Below, piece after piece: positions 9,236-16,336 of a stretch of DNA of 51,929 nucleotides. The stretch lies in assembly GCF_004134945.1 (NCBI RefSeq), contig NZ_SBAP01000019.1, forward strand, positions 1 through 51,929. Direction: 5' to 3'. The notes under the pieces are model-generated. The model made no database searches. It had not been told where the DNA came from and was given only the letters and a program-made list of their open reading frames with translations. The translations under genes and the position numbers were made by a program. The number at the start of each line of letters is the position of its first letter. Within the stretch, counting starts at the first letter, position 1. This DNA comes from Fusobacterium_C necrophorum_A. Lineage in GTDB: Bacteria > Fusobacteriota > Fusobacteriia > Fusobacteriales > Fusobacteriaceae.

Positions 9236-9284
9236 TTTTTAAAAGTAATATCTCTTTAATATTTTTATTTTTTACTTTTAAAAA
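9236..9284 (+). terminator. Inverted repeat after kduD, possible terminator
   Basis: TTTTTAAAAGTAA at 9236-9248 is perfectly complementary to TTACTTTTAAAAA at 9272-9284, with a 23-base spacer, starting 22 bases after the kduD stop. It lacks a clean T-run on either side and is AT-only, so termination strength is uncertain. Confidence 0.4.
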
Positions 9285-9308
9285 AAATCTCGTATTAGAG
9301 TTTATATG

Positions 9309-9340
9309 ACTGAAGAACAAAAAATATTTTTCCTTTCAGT
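9309..9340. repeat. Compound inverted repeat
   Basis: ACTGAA at 9309-9314 pairs with TTCAGT at 9335-9340, and an internal run of A followed by T (AAAAATATTTTT) can extend the stem. It is the second of three inverted repeats in this 284-base gene-free interval. Confidence 0.4.
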
Positions 9341-9358
9341 TGTGTCTATAGAGATGAT

Positions 9359-9387
9359 GAGAAACCTCTTGATAGGAGAGGTTTCTC
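9359..9387. repeat. 11-bp perfect hairpin in the kduD/thiN junction
   Basis: GAGAAACCTCT at 9359-9369 and AGAGGTTTCTC at 9377-9387 are exact complements with a 7-base loop. This is the most stable palindrome in the 9214-9497 interval. No T-run follows on either strand, so it is not a textbook terminator. It could be a factor-independent stop for either flanking operon, or a remnant of a mobile-element end. Confidence 0.55.
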
Positions 9388-9497
9388 GCTCAGTTTAGAG
9401 AAATAAATATATAAATGCAACAAAAAATATATTAGTAGAAGGTCTAAGGATAAGGCGTTTTGCTTACAATTATAGAACCATCTAGGGCATTACAGAA

Positions 9498-10151
9498 TTA
9501 TTCCTTTTGAGATAGCGTTTTTTTGTTTTTTAGTACAGCCAACAAAAGTCCCTCTTCAAATTGAACACTTGCCTTTTCTTTTAAAATAGTATTTCCGTGA
9601 CAAAGAGTTTCTCCTCTTCGTAAAATATGAGCGGATAAATTGTATTGAAATCCCTGCAAGCTTAGAGCAGTCACTTTTTCCGAAAATGGGATGAAAGATA
9701 TTTTATGCTCCTGCAAAGATTGAAATACATAGTATTTCGGGAGTAGGAAAATGCTTTCTTCTTCACTTAAAAATTGCAGTTTCGGATATAAAATACAAAG
9801 CTGTAAATTGGAAAGCAGGTGGTCGGTATCTCCTCCCAGTCCACCGATGACAATCCATTCCTCGTAGGAACGTTTTTGTAGAGATTGTAAGAGAAGTTCA
9901 AAATCTGTGAAATCTTTTTCCACAGGAAATTTGAAAATTTTACAACCTTGTTTTTCCCATTTTTCGTAGAGAGAAGGGGGAGTGGAATCCAGATCTCCCC
10001 ACAGTTCTTTTGGGAGTATATGTAGGGATTGTAAATGTCGAGAACCACCGTCTACACAAAGAATATCTCCCTTTGCTTTTTGAAATAACTGTTGATAAAA
10101 AGGGAGACTACCCCGTAATTCCCCATTTAAAATAAGATAAGCTCGTTTCAT
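9498..10151 (-). CDS. thiN: Thiamine pyrophosphokinase
   Basis: This enzyme transfers pyrophosphate from ATP to thiamine to make thiamine diphosphate. The 217-residue protein has the TPK catalytic-domain signatures CVDGGSRHL (about residues 33-41) and WGDLDS (about 51-56), the second holding the metal/substrate aspartates, plus GGLGGDTDHLLSN near residues 103-115. Its ATG shares one base with the stop codon of the upstream nuclease-like gene (TGATG), so translation is probably coupled. No other thiamine gene is nearby, which suggests salvage of external thiamine (inference). Confidence 0.88.
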   Translation of the reverse strand: MKRAYLILNGELRGSLPFYQQLFQKAKGDILCVDGGSRHLQSLHILPKELWGDLDSTPPSLYEKWEKQGCKIFKFPVEKDFTDFELLLQSLQKRSYEEWIVIGGLGGDTDHLLSNLQLCILYPKLQFLSEEESIFLLPKYYVFQSLQEHKISFIPFSEKVTALSLQGFQYNLSAHILRRGETLCHGNTILKEKASVQFEEGLLLAVLKNKKTLSQKE

Positions 10152-10975
10152 CAGTCATCATCTCGATCGACATTGACAATGATGAATACAGGCAAATGAT
10201 CGGAAACCTTATTTCTCATGACTTTATAATCCCGATTTGTGAAATCGACAGCTCCACTTTTTCCGGTAAATTCTTGAGTGTATATTTTGGACAAGAAAAT
10301 ATTGTCATAGGAATTTGCCATTTTCTTCATCCCAATCGTAGTTTTAATATTGGGATCAATTCCATAAATGATTTGATCCTTGTCCTCATACAAAGGAGAA
10401 AAAGCCTCGTCAAAGGCAGAAAGATTAAAATCTCCTCCGATTAAAATGTCGTTTTCCTTTCTGTCTCTATCTTGGAAATAACGATAGACTTTTATAAGAT
10501 GAAAAGCTTCCGCCCTTCTTTCCGTTTCACTTTTTCCATAGACAGCATGCTGTAATACCAAAGTAAAGTCAAAATTACCTATTTGAAAGCTGGCTCCGTA
10601 GGGTTCCCGGATAAATAATTTTTCTTTGTCAGGATAAAATCCTTCAGAAGCTAAGAACTTAACCTTATCTTTTTTCCAAACATAGGCGTAATATTCTTTG
10701 TATTTTCGGGTTCCCACCGGAAAGGGAGAAATGTGATAATCCCAAGTATAATTTGTATATTTGTTCAAAGATTTTACAAGACGTTCCAAGCCTTCCGGAG
10801 TAATGACTTCATCTAAACCGACTAAGTCAAAGTGGTTCATTGTTTTGGCAATCGTTTCAAAATCTTTTGGAGATTCTCCCAATTTTAATACATTAAAAGT
10901 AGCAATATACGCCTCTTGAGCAAGGCTTGCGATGGAAAGACAGAAAAAAAGTAAATATGGATAAAAAAATTTCAT
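10151..10975 (-). CDS. Secreted endonuclease/exonuclease/phosphatase-fold protein (DNase I-like)
   Basis: This 274-residue protein has an N-terminal signal peptide (residues 1 to about 19, ending near SLAQ). The rest matches the EEP superfamily: ATFNVLKLGE (Asn), VGLDEV (metal-binding Glu), a catalytic His region LQHAVYG, GGDFNLSAFDEAF (Asp/Asn), and the C-terminal SDHLPVF with the catalytic Asp-His pair. All signature residues appear present, so it is likely an active, exported Mg-dependent nuclease or phosphodiesterase. Substrate specificity (DNA or sphingolipid) cannot be decided from sequence. It is the first gene of a two-gene operon with thiN. Confidence 0.82.
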   Translation of the reverse strand: MKFFYPYLLFFCLSIASLAQEAYIATFNVLKLGESPKDFETIAKTMNHFDLVGLDEVITPEGLERLVKSLNKYTNYTWDYHISPFPVGTRKYKEYYAYVWKKDKVKFLASEGFYPDKEKLFIREPYGASFQIGNFDFTLVLQHAVYGKSETERRAEAFHLIKVYRYFQDRDRKENDILIGGDFNLSAFDEAFSPLYEDKDQIIYGIDPNIKTTIGMKKMANSYDNIFLSKIYTQEFTGKSGAVDFTNRDYKVMRNKVSDHLPVFIIVNVDRDDD

Positions 10976-11017
10976 AAATGAATCTCCTTTATTTCAGAAT
11001 ATAATACTTAGTACTTT

Positions 11018-11045
11018 ATTGTAACACATCAGAATGAATTCGCAA
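11018..11045 (-). promoter_or_regulatory. Promoter of the nuclease-like/thiN operon
   Basis: Read on the minus strand, TTGCGA (11045-11040) and TACAAT (11023-11018) are separated by 16 bases, about 43 bases upstream of the gene start. It is placed back to back with the promoter of the HAD gene. Confidence 0.5.
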
Positions 11046-11052
11046 GGAAAAT

Positions 11053-11081
11053 TTGAAAAAATAAAGGAGATATAGTACAAT
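11053..11081 (+). promoter_or_regulatory. Promoter of the HAD-phosphatase gene
   Basis: TTGAAA at 11053-11058 and TACAAT at 11076-11081 are separated by exactly 17 bases, about 33 bases upstream of the start codon. Confidence 0.65.
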
Positions 11082-11114
11082 AGTAAAAATTCAAAAAGAA
11101 TGAAGGAGGAAAGT

Positions 11115-11843
11115 ATGAAACAGATTGCAGCATTTTTTGATATTGACGGAACAATTTATCGAAATTCCTTAATGATAGAACATTTTAAAAAATTGATAAA
11201 ATATGAACTTTTAGATGTGGAAAGTTATCAGGAGCATGTAGAGGAAGCCTTTAAATTGTGGGATACCCGTGTGGGAGATTACGATGAATATTTGGATAAA
11301 TTGGTTGAGGCTTATGTAAAGGCTATGGAGGGCTTACCGGTTTCCTACAATGATTTTATTTCAGATCAAGTGGTATATTTGAAGGGAAATCGAGTGTACA
11401 GCTACACCAGAGATCAAATTAAATGGCACAAAGAACAGGGACATAAGGTAATTTTTATTTCAGGAAGTCCGGATTTTTTGGTTTCCAGAATGGCTGAAAA
11501 GTGGGGAGCGGACGATTTTCGGGCTTCTGTTTATAAATTGGATGAGCAGGGAAAACAATATTCAGGAGAAATCATTCCCATGTGGGATTCTAAACATAAA
11601 ATTAAGGCTTTAGAAGAGTTTCAGAAAGAATACAATATTGATTTAAGGAAAAGTTATGCTTATGGAGATACCAATGGAGATTTTTCCATGCTGATGAGTG
11701 TCGGATTTCCGAGAGCAATCAATCCAAGTAGGGAACTTGTTTTTAAAATAAAGGAAACCCCGTATCTACAAGAAAAAGCTAAGATTATTATCGAAAGAAA
11801 AGATGTGGTATATGAATTAGATGCAAATATTACAATAAAATAA
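11115..11843 (+). CDS. HAD-superfamily hydrolase, subfamily IB (SerB-like phosphatase)
   Basis: This 242-residue cytoplasmic phosphatase of the haloacid dehalogenase family has motif I as FFDIDGTIY (nucleophile and acid/base Asp, about residues 9-17). Motif II is FISGSP, the motif III lysine is in WDSKHKIKAL, and motif IV is YGDTNGDFSML. This arrangement is that of the IB group (phosphoserine phosphatase-like), whose physiological substrates vary. ATG 11115 follows AAGGAGGA at 11103-11110; an in-frame ATG at 11100 precedes this site and was rejected. It appears monocistronic, with its own promoter, and is followed by the riboswitch region. Confidence 0.83.
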   Translation: MKQIAAFFDIDGTIYRNSLMIEHFKKLIKYELLDVESYQEHVEEAFKLWDTRVGDYDEYLDKLVEAYVKAMEGLPVSYNDFISDQVVYLKGNRVYSYTRDQIKWHKEQGHKVIFISGSPDFLVSRMAEKWGADDFRASVYKLDEQGKQYSGEIIPMWDSKHKIKALEEFQKEYNIDLRKSYAYGDTNGDFSMLMSVGFPRAINPSRELVFKIKETPYLQEKAKIIIERKDVVYELDANITIK

Positions 11844-11937
11844 AAATACATTTTATTTAAATGATTTATTTTTAATCGATATGACTAAAAAAATGTATAA
11901 TTTTTTTGTATAAAAAACGATTTTTTTAAAATTATGA

Positions 11938-11966
11938 TTGCTTCTTTCTATAATTTATGATATTAT
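11938..11966 (+). promoter_or_regulatory. Promoter of the cobalamin-riboswitch transcript
   Basis: TTGCTT at 11938-11943 and TATTAT at 11961-11966 are separated by 17 bases. Transcription would begin about 7 bases later, just at the 5' edge of the riboswitch aptamer, which supports the assignment. Confidence 0.6.
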
Positions 11967-11971
11967 GAAAA

Positions 11972-12123
11972 ATAATAGGTGTTTTTTAGCTTAATAAAGG
12001 AAGAAGGGTGAGAATCCCTCACAGCGAAAGCTACTGTATTGTAGATGAAATCACAAAATGTCACTGGGAAACCGGGAAGGCGTGAGAGTAGGGAGAAGCA
12101 GAGTCAGGAGACTTACCATTATC
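11972..12123 (+). ncRNA. Cobalamin (B12) riboswitch
   Basis: The aptamer core elements occur in the right order: the 5' P1 strand ATAATAGGT, the GGTGAGAATCCCTCAC hairpin at 12007-12022, GCTACTGT at 12029-12036, CACTGGGAAACCGGGAAGG at 12062-12080, and the B12 box AGTCAGGAGACTTACC at 12102-12117, followed by a 3' strand (ACCATTAT) that closes P1. These are the conserved segments of the cobalamin riboswitch family. The compact region between the GGGAAGG element and the B12 box means the exact subclass (adenosyl- or aquo/methylcobalamin) is uncertain. The next gene downstream is the autotransporter at 12261; nothing else lies between. Confidence 0.92.
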
Positions 12124-12167
12124 ATCAATTGTCATTGATTTTTAAGAAGATATTTTTTGATGTATCG

Positions 12168-12216
12168 AAACTCCGATTGAGCTGGGAAAACATCCTAAGT
12201 GAAATGGGAGTTTTTT
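12168..12216 (+). terminator. Riboswitch expression-platform terminator
   Basis: AAACTCC at 12168-12174 pairs with GGAGTTT at 12207-12213, extended inward past one mismatch by ATT/AAT pairs, and the 3' arm runs into T6 (12211-12216). This lies 45-90 bases after the aptamer and 44 bases before the start codon, the expected place for transcription attenuation on ligand binding. A smaller hairpin (ATCAAT/ATTGAT, 12124-12139) lies between aptamer and terminator and may take part in switching. Confidence 0.6.
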
Positions 12217-12260
12217 AGTTTCAAAAAACTGCGATTACAATATATAAGGGGGGAAATGTT

Positions 12261-14780
12261 TTGAAACATTATTTGAGAAATATCATATTAATAGGAGGAG
12301 TTGTATTTCAAACAGCTCTGTGTGGTGTAACTGCAAAGGATTTTATTTTACATGAAGGGGAAGTAAAGACAATAGAAGTAGATCAAAACCATACTTTTTC
12401 AAAAGCAGGAAGAATTGGAGGAGCAATAAATGCAAAAAAATTTAGTTTAGAGAAAAATTCTAAACTGAATATTCAGGGAGAAATTTTTGAAGAAGTAAAA
12501 AATATAAGAGGAATTTACATCGAAGGAAAAAAATTTGGAGTAGGAAACCCTGGTATTAAAGAAGGGGCTTCTTTGTCTATGAATATTGCGATAGACAAGG
12601 AAAAACAAATGTTAAAAGGAGATGTCCCAGTTGAGGGAATGTATATATCGTCAAAGGCACCCAAACAAGATAAATTTCAAATAGATAAAAATGGAAAATT
12701 AGATATTGTAGTTCATGCAAATCAGTTTTTAGAAAGAGAAGAAAATTTAACAGGAGACCATGAAAATAAAAAAGATCTTTTTCATCAGTTACTAAAAAAA
12801 TCCATAGGGCTAAGTTTTGATACCAACATTAAGAATTATGGAGAATTAAAAATTGAGAGTACCGGAACAGGAATAAAAAAAGGAGCCAGAAATTCAGGAA
12901 ATCATTTAGAGTTTGAAAATGATTCTAAAACATATATAAAAGCCGGATTAATTGGAATTTCTGCCCCTGAAAGTAAGATTTTTTTTAAGAAAGGAAGTTA
13001 TGCCAAGTTAGTAGGCGGAGCTTATGGAATAATAGCTGCAGAAGCTAACTTTGAAGAAGGTTCTAAAGTAAAAGCAATGGGTAAATACGGCTTTGGAAAC
13101 TATATTTGGAAGGGAAAAGGAGATCAGTTCCGATTTAAATCTGGTTCAGAGGTAGATATTCTTGCAAATGAAGCAGCTTTTTATGCTATTAGCTTGCACG
13201 GGAAAACAAAAGCAAGAGCAAAGGCAAAAAATTTATTTCTTCAAGCTAACACTAAAATAGAAGGTGTTGAAACAAATTTAGATACATTTACTTTTGAAAA
13301 AGAAAGCCTGTTAGAAGGAAATATCAGTAAAAGTTGGTATGCAAACATTACCATGGAAGAAGGAGTAAAATTCTTTGTGGAAAATGAAATACAGGCAAAT
13401 CTATTATTGAAAGGAGATTTATATGTAGGTCCAAGAGAAGCATATGAAAACATAAAGAGAAAAAGTTATAAAGATGAAATTAAAGACTTAGATGCTAAAG
13501 CTGGGGCTTCTGTAATTTTATTAGGAAAATTAAAAGAACAATCTTTAGAAGATTTAAAAGCAAGATTACCATATGAAGAAGCTTCAATTAATCAATATTA
13601 TATGGTTAATTATAATATTGATGAAGGGAATCGTAAAACGATATTTACTTTGGATAATTCTAAAATACATTTAAGAGTAGGGGGGAAATGGAATAATAAT
13701 ACAAGTTTAAATGATAAATTATTCCTGTCTAAAAACACATCCATAAATGGAACAGGTGCAGAGATTGTAATTCATCCCACTAATGTTTCCGGAATACAAA
13801 GAAATATGACTTTTGATTTATTAGAAGAGGAAAAGAAAATGGAAACCGGAGAGTTTGACTTAGAGGGGATGAAGATTTCTCTTTCGGAAACGGAGTTAGG
13901 ACCTTTGGTTTTTGCAAGAAAAGATAGAAAATTAGAGGATAGATATATTATCTCCTTGAGTGATACCGGAAAATTGTCAAAAGCAGCGATTCAATCTATG
14001 AATCTTGCACGAGATTCCCATGAGTGGAATATGAAAGAACTACAGGGAATTCAACATACTATATTTGCAAAAAAAGATCAAGAATTAAGAGAAAATTTCT
14101 GGATTCTTTCTTCCCATGAAAATTTTATCAATAAAGAAACGGATAGAAAATGGAAACAAAATACTCTGTATGCCGGATATGACTATACTTTTTCTCCAAA
14201 ATTATCTCTTGGATTTTTTGCAGGGCAATCTACAGGAGGAATGAAAAGCATGGCACAAGGAATTTATTTCAAGAAATCTTTAGCTCCTTTTTATGTTGGA
14301 GGAATGATAAAGAGAACGGAGCTAAAGCAAGAGGAGAAGAGAAATCATTCCGGAGATATTTCCTTTATTGTAGGACATGTATGGGACAAAAAATCAAAGT
14401 TATATGTCAATAACAGCTTTGCTCTTACTCGGGGACATGTATCGTCTTCTCAATATATAGAAAGCAATGGAATGCATACGGAAAGAGAAAAGTTTAATTA
14501 TGTGGATGGGGAGTTTCATTCAAGATTGGGATATGATTTTACTGATGGAAGTCTGTTTATGGAAGTCGGTTTAGGAAAACATATTTTAGGAAAACAAAGA
14601 ATTTTATGGAATGGAAATGTGCAAGAAGAATTAAAGCATGACGGATTGAGGAAGAGAATTGGAATCGGAGGACAATGGAAGATCAAACATCATGGAATTG
14701 ATATGAAGATCTCTAAAGAGTATTCGAAATACTACAAATCAAATATGAAAGTAAGTTTGGGATATTCTTATACTTTTTAG
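12261..14780 (+). CDS. Type V autotransporter with C-terminal beta-barrel, under riboswitch control
   Basis: This 839-residue exported protein starts at TTG 12261, 5 to 8 bases after AAGGGGGGAAA; the ATG at 12256 hits a stop after two codons. A signal peptide covers residues 1 to about 25. The passenger (about 26-588) is rich in short hydrophobic/Lys/Asn/Gly strands (FSLEKNSKLNI, EGASLSMNI, ESKIFFKKGSYAKL), as in beta-helical passengers. Residues 589-839 have alternating hydrophobic strands and end in VSLGYSYTF with the terminal Phe typical of outer-membrane barrels. No protease, lectin or RGD motif was recognised. Its placement directly behind a B12 riboswitch implies higher synthesis when cobalamin is scarce, suggesting a cobalamin- or metal-acquisition role (inference). 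No other gene shares the transcript before the strong terminator at 14804. Confidence 0.85.
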   Translation: MKHYLRNIILIGGVVFQTALCGVTAKDFILHEGEVKTIEVDQNHTFSKAGRIGGAINAKKFSLEKNSKLNIQGEIFEEVKNIRGIYIEGKKFGVGNPGIKEGASLSMNIAIDKEKQMLKGDVPVEGMYISSKAPKQDKFQIDKNGKLDIVVHANQFLEREENLTGDHENKKDLFHQLLKKSIGLSFDTNIKNYGELKIESTGTGIKKGARNSGNHLEFENDSKTYIKAGLIGISAPESKIFFKKGSYAKLVGGAYGIIAAEANFEEGSKVKAMGKYGFGNYIWKGKGDQFRFKSGSEVDILANEAAFYAISLHGKTKARAKAKNLFLQANTKIEGVETNLDTFTFEKESLLEGNISKSWYANITMEEGVKFFVENEIQANLLLKGDLYVGPREAYENIKRKSYKDEIKDLDAKAGASVILLGKLKEQSLEDLKARLPYEEASINQYYMVNYNIDEGNRKTIFTLDNSKIHLRVGGKWNNNTSLNDKLFLSKNTSINGTGAEIVIHPTNVSGIQRNMTFDLLEEEKKMETGEFDLEGMKISLSETELGPLVFARKDRKLEDRYIISLSDTGKLSKAAIQSMNLARDSHEWNMKELQGIQHTIFAKKDQELRENFWILSSHENFINKETDRKWKQNTLYAGYDYTFSPKLSLGFFAGQSTGGMKSMAQGIYFKKSLAPFYVGGMIKRTELKQEEKRNHSGDISFIVGHVWDKKSKLYVNNSFALTRGHVSSSQYIESNGMHTEREKFNYVDGEFHSRLGYDFTDGSLFMEVGLGKHILGKQRILWNGNVQEELKHDGLRKRIGIGGQWKIKHHGIDMKISKEYSKYYKSNMKVSLGYSYTF

Positions 14781-14803
14781 AAAATATATTGAAAAAAATG
14801 AGA

Positions 14804-14845
14804 AAATACAACTTTTTATATTTCGTATAAAGAGTTGTATTTTTT
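14804..14845 (+). terminator. Intrinsic terminator after the autotransporter
   Basis: AAATACAACTTTTTATA (14804-14820) pairs with TATAAAGAGTTGTATTT (14826-14842), with one mismatch, around a TTTCG loop. T residues run through 14845. It separates the riboswitch-controlled gene from ccdA. Confidence 0.85.
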
Positions 14846-14954
14846 ATATATTTAAATTTAAGATTTTTATAAACAGCTTCTATTCCATCTTATGAAAAAA
14901 TAGTTTATACTCTACTCATAAGGTTGAGATTTAATTTGAAAGGAAGTGAAAATT

Positions 14955-15608
14955 ATGTTAAATGGGGAATTATTTGTAGGAGCAGTATATCTCGCAGGCT
15001 TGCTTTCCTTTTTTTCTCCTTGTATTTTTCCGCTGTTGCCGGTTTATCTTGGAATGTTGAGCAGTGGAGGAAAGCGATCTATTTTAAAGACGATAGTCTT
15101 TGTAGTAGGACTTTCCAGCAGTTTTGTATTGTTGGGATTTGGAGCGGGAAGTGTGGGAGCTTTGTTGACAAGTAATACTTTCCGAGTGATAAGCGGAGTT
15201 GTGGTTATTCTGTTCGGACTTATCCAAATGGATATTATCAAAGCTTCTTTCTTGGAAAGAACAAAATTGGTAGAACTTAAGAAAAAAGAGGAGGATAGTA
15301 TTTTAGGAGCTTTTTTACTCGGATTTACTTTCAGTTTGGGTTGGACCCCTTGTGTAGGACCTATTCTGACTTCCATTTTATTTCTTTCGAGTGGAGGAGG
15401 AAATCCTGTATATGGAGCTTTGATGATGTTCATTTATGTTCTAGGTTTGGCAACTCCCTTTCTATTATTTTCTTTCTTCTCCGAACAGTTGGGAAAGAAA
15501 ATGGGAAGTTTTAGCAAATATCTGATCCCTTTAAAAAGAATCGGGGGAGTTTTAATTGTTTTCATGGGAATTTTGCTATTAACAGATAAGTTAAATTTGT
15601 TTGTGTAA
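14955..15608 (+). CDS. ccdA: CcdA-type transmembrane thiol-disulfide reductant exporter
   Basis: This 217-residue inner-membrane protein with six predicted helices moves reducing equivalents from cytoplasmic thioredoxin to periplasmic thiol proteins. The two half-repeats each carry the catalytic Cys-Pro: SFFSPCIFPLLPVYLG (about residues 18-33) and GWTPCVGPILTSIL (about 130-143). ATG 14955 follows AAAGGAAG with normal spacing, so the in-frame GTG 14946, which overlaps that site, was rejected. The next genes encode a thioredoxin-like protein and methionine sulfoxide reductase, the natural electron acceptors. A ccdA-trx-msrAB-two-component locus is known from Fusobacterium nucleatum (from memory). 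Confidence 0.9.
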   Translation: MLNGELFVGAVYLAGLLSFFSPCIFPLLPVYLGMLSSGGKRSILKTIVFVVGLSSSFVLLGFGAGSVGALLTSNTFRVISGVVVILFGLIQMDIIKASFLERTKLVELKKKEEDSILGAFLLGFTFSLGWTPCVGPILTSILFLSSGGGNPVYGALMMFIYVLGLATPFLLFSFFSEQLGKKMGSFSKYLIPLKRIGGVLIVFMGILLLTDKLNLFV

Positions 15609-15647
15609 TATAACGAGCTGAAGTAAGAGTATGAAGGAGGATTATTT

Positions 15648-16322
15648 ATGAAAATTTGGAGAAAATTATTATGTACTGCGATGTTGGTTTTTGGATGCAG
15701 CACTGCTTTTGCAAAGGGGGAAGATTTTTCAAACATCATGCTAAAAGATGTGACAGGAAAGGAGTATTCTTTTGGAAAGGTAAAAAAGCCTACTTATGTC
15801 AAGTTTTGGGCTTCTTGGTGTCCAATTTGCCTATCTTCGTTGGAAGAAATTGACGAACTAAGTAAAGAGAAAAAAGACTTTGAAGTGGTTACCGTTGTCT
15901 TTCCCGGAAAGAAAGGAGAAAAGAATGGAGCAGACTTTAAAGCGTGGTATCAATCTCTAGGGTATAAAAATATTAAGGTTCTATTAGATGAAAAAGGAGA
16001 AATTTTGAAATTGGTAAATCCAAGAGTATATCCGACTTCCGTGGTACTGGATGCTTCTTCCAAAGTTCAAAAAGTCATTCCGGGTCACTTGGAAAAAGCG
16101 GAAATCAAGGCTTTATTCCCTATGATGAAAATGGACATGAAGCAAATGGATAAAATGGATGCTATGAAGAAGGATGAAAAAAAAATGAATATGGAAAAAA
16201 TGGGAGACAAGATGATGAAAGATAATATGAAAGAACACAAAATAAAAGATTCTATGATGAAAGACGACAAAATGATGGAAAAATCGATGAATTCTATGCA
16301 CGAAAAAAAAAAGACAATGTAA
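15648..16322 (+). CDS. Exported TlpA/thioredoxin-like protein with methionine-rich tail
   Basis: This 224-residue protein has a Sec signal peptide (residues 1 to about 22) and a thioredoxin-like domain (about 25-158) with active site WASWCPIC (Cys58, Cys61) and cis-Pro region VYPTSVV. It would receive electrons from CcdA and reduce a periplasmic partner. Residues 159-218 are a low-complexity Met/Lys/Asp/Glu segment with 19 methionines in 60 residues (MxM, MxxM and MM patterns). The zero frame ends at TAA 16320-16322, seven residues past an A10 tract (16303-16312). A -1 slip there joins this protein to MsrAB without loss of any residue of either domain, as in the three-domain PilB-type proteins of Neisseria. 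The stop-terminated form may be a free electron carrier. Confidence 0.88.
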   Translation: MKIWRKLLCTAMLVFGCSTAFAKGEDFSNIMLKDVTGKEYSFGKVKKPTYVKFWASWCPICLSSLEEIDELSKEKKDFEVVTVVFPGKKGEKNGADFKAWYQSLGYKNIKVLLDEKGEILKLVNPRVYPTSVVLDASSKVQKVIPGHLEKAEIKALFPMMKMDMKQMDKMDAMKKDEKKMNMEKMGDKMMKDNMKEHKIKDSMMKDDKMMEKSMNSMHEKKKTM

Positions 16323-16336
16323 TATCAGCTGATATT
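16303..16336 (+). promoter_or_regulatory. Candidate -1 ribosomal frameshift / slippage signal between trx and msrAB
   Basis: Ten consecutive A residues at 16303-16312 are followed by G, giving the zero-frame heptamer A_AAA_AAG (16307-16313), the same slippery sequence used in E. coli dnaX. Seven bases later a perfect 16-base palindrome, AATATCAGCTGATATT (16321-16336), can form a 6-bp stem with an AGCT loop, at the spacing expected of a frameshift stimulator. No convincing upstream Shine-Dalgarno stimulator was seen. A tract this long is also prone to polymerase slippage and to length mutation; A11 or A8 would give a permanent fusion. Confidence 0.6.

Noticed and set aside
9421..9480. A possible tRNA-like segment before thiN
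   Set aside because: No acceptor stem, anticodon arm or T-loop consensus could be assembled on either strand.
16130..16300. Tandem DNA repeat rich in ATGATGAAAGA-like units
   Set aside because: The repeats are irregular and follow codon boundaries; the coding of a Met/Lys-rich linker explains them.
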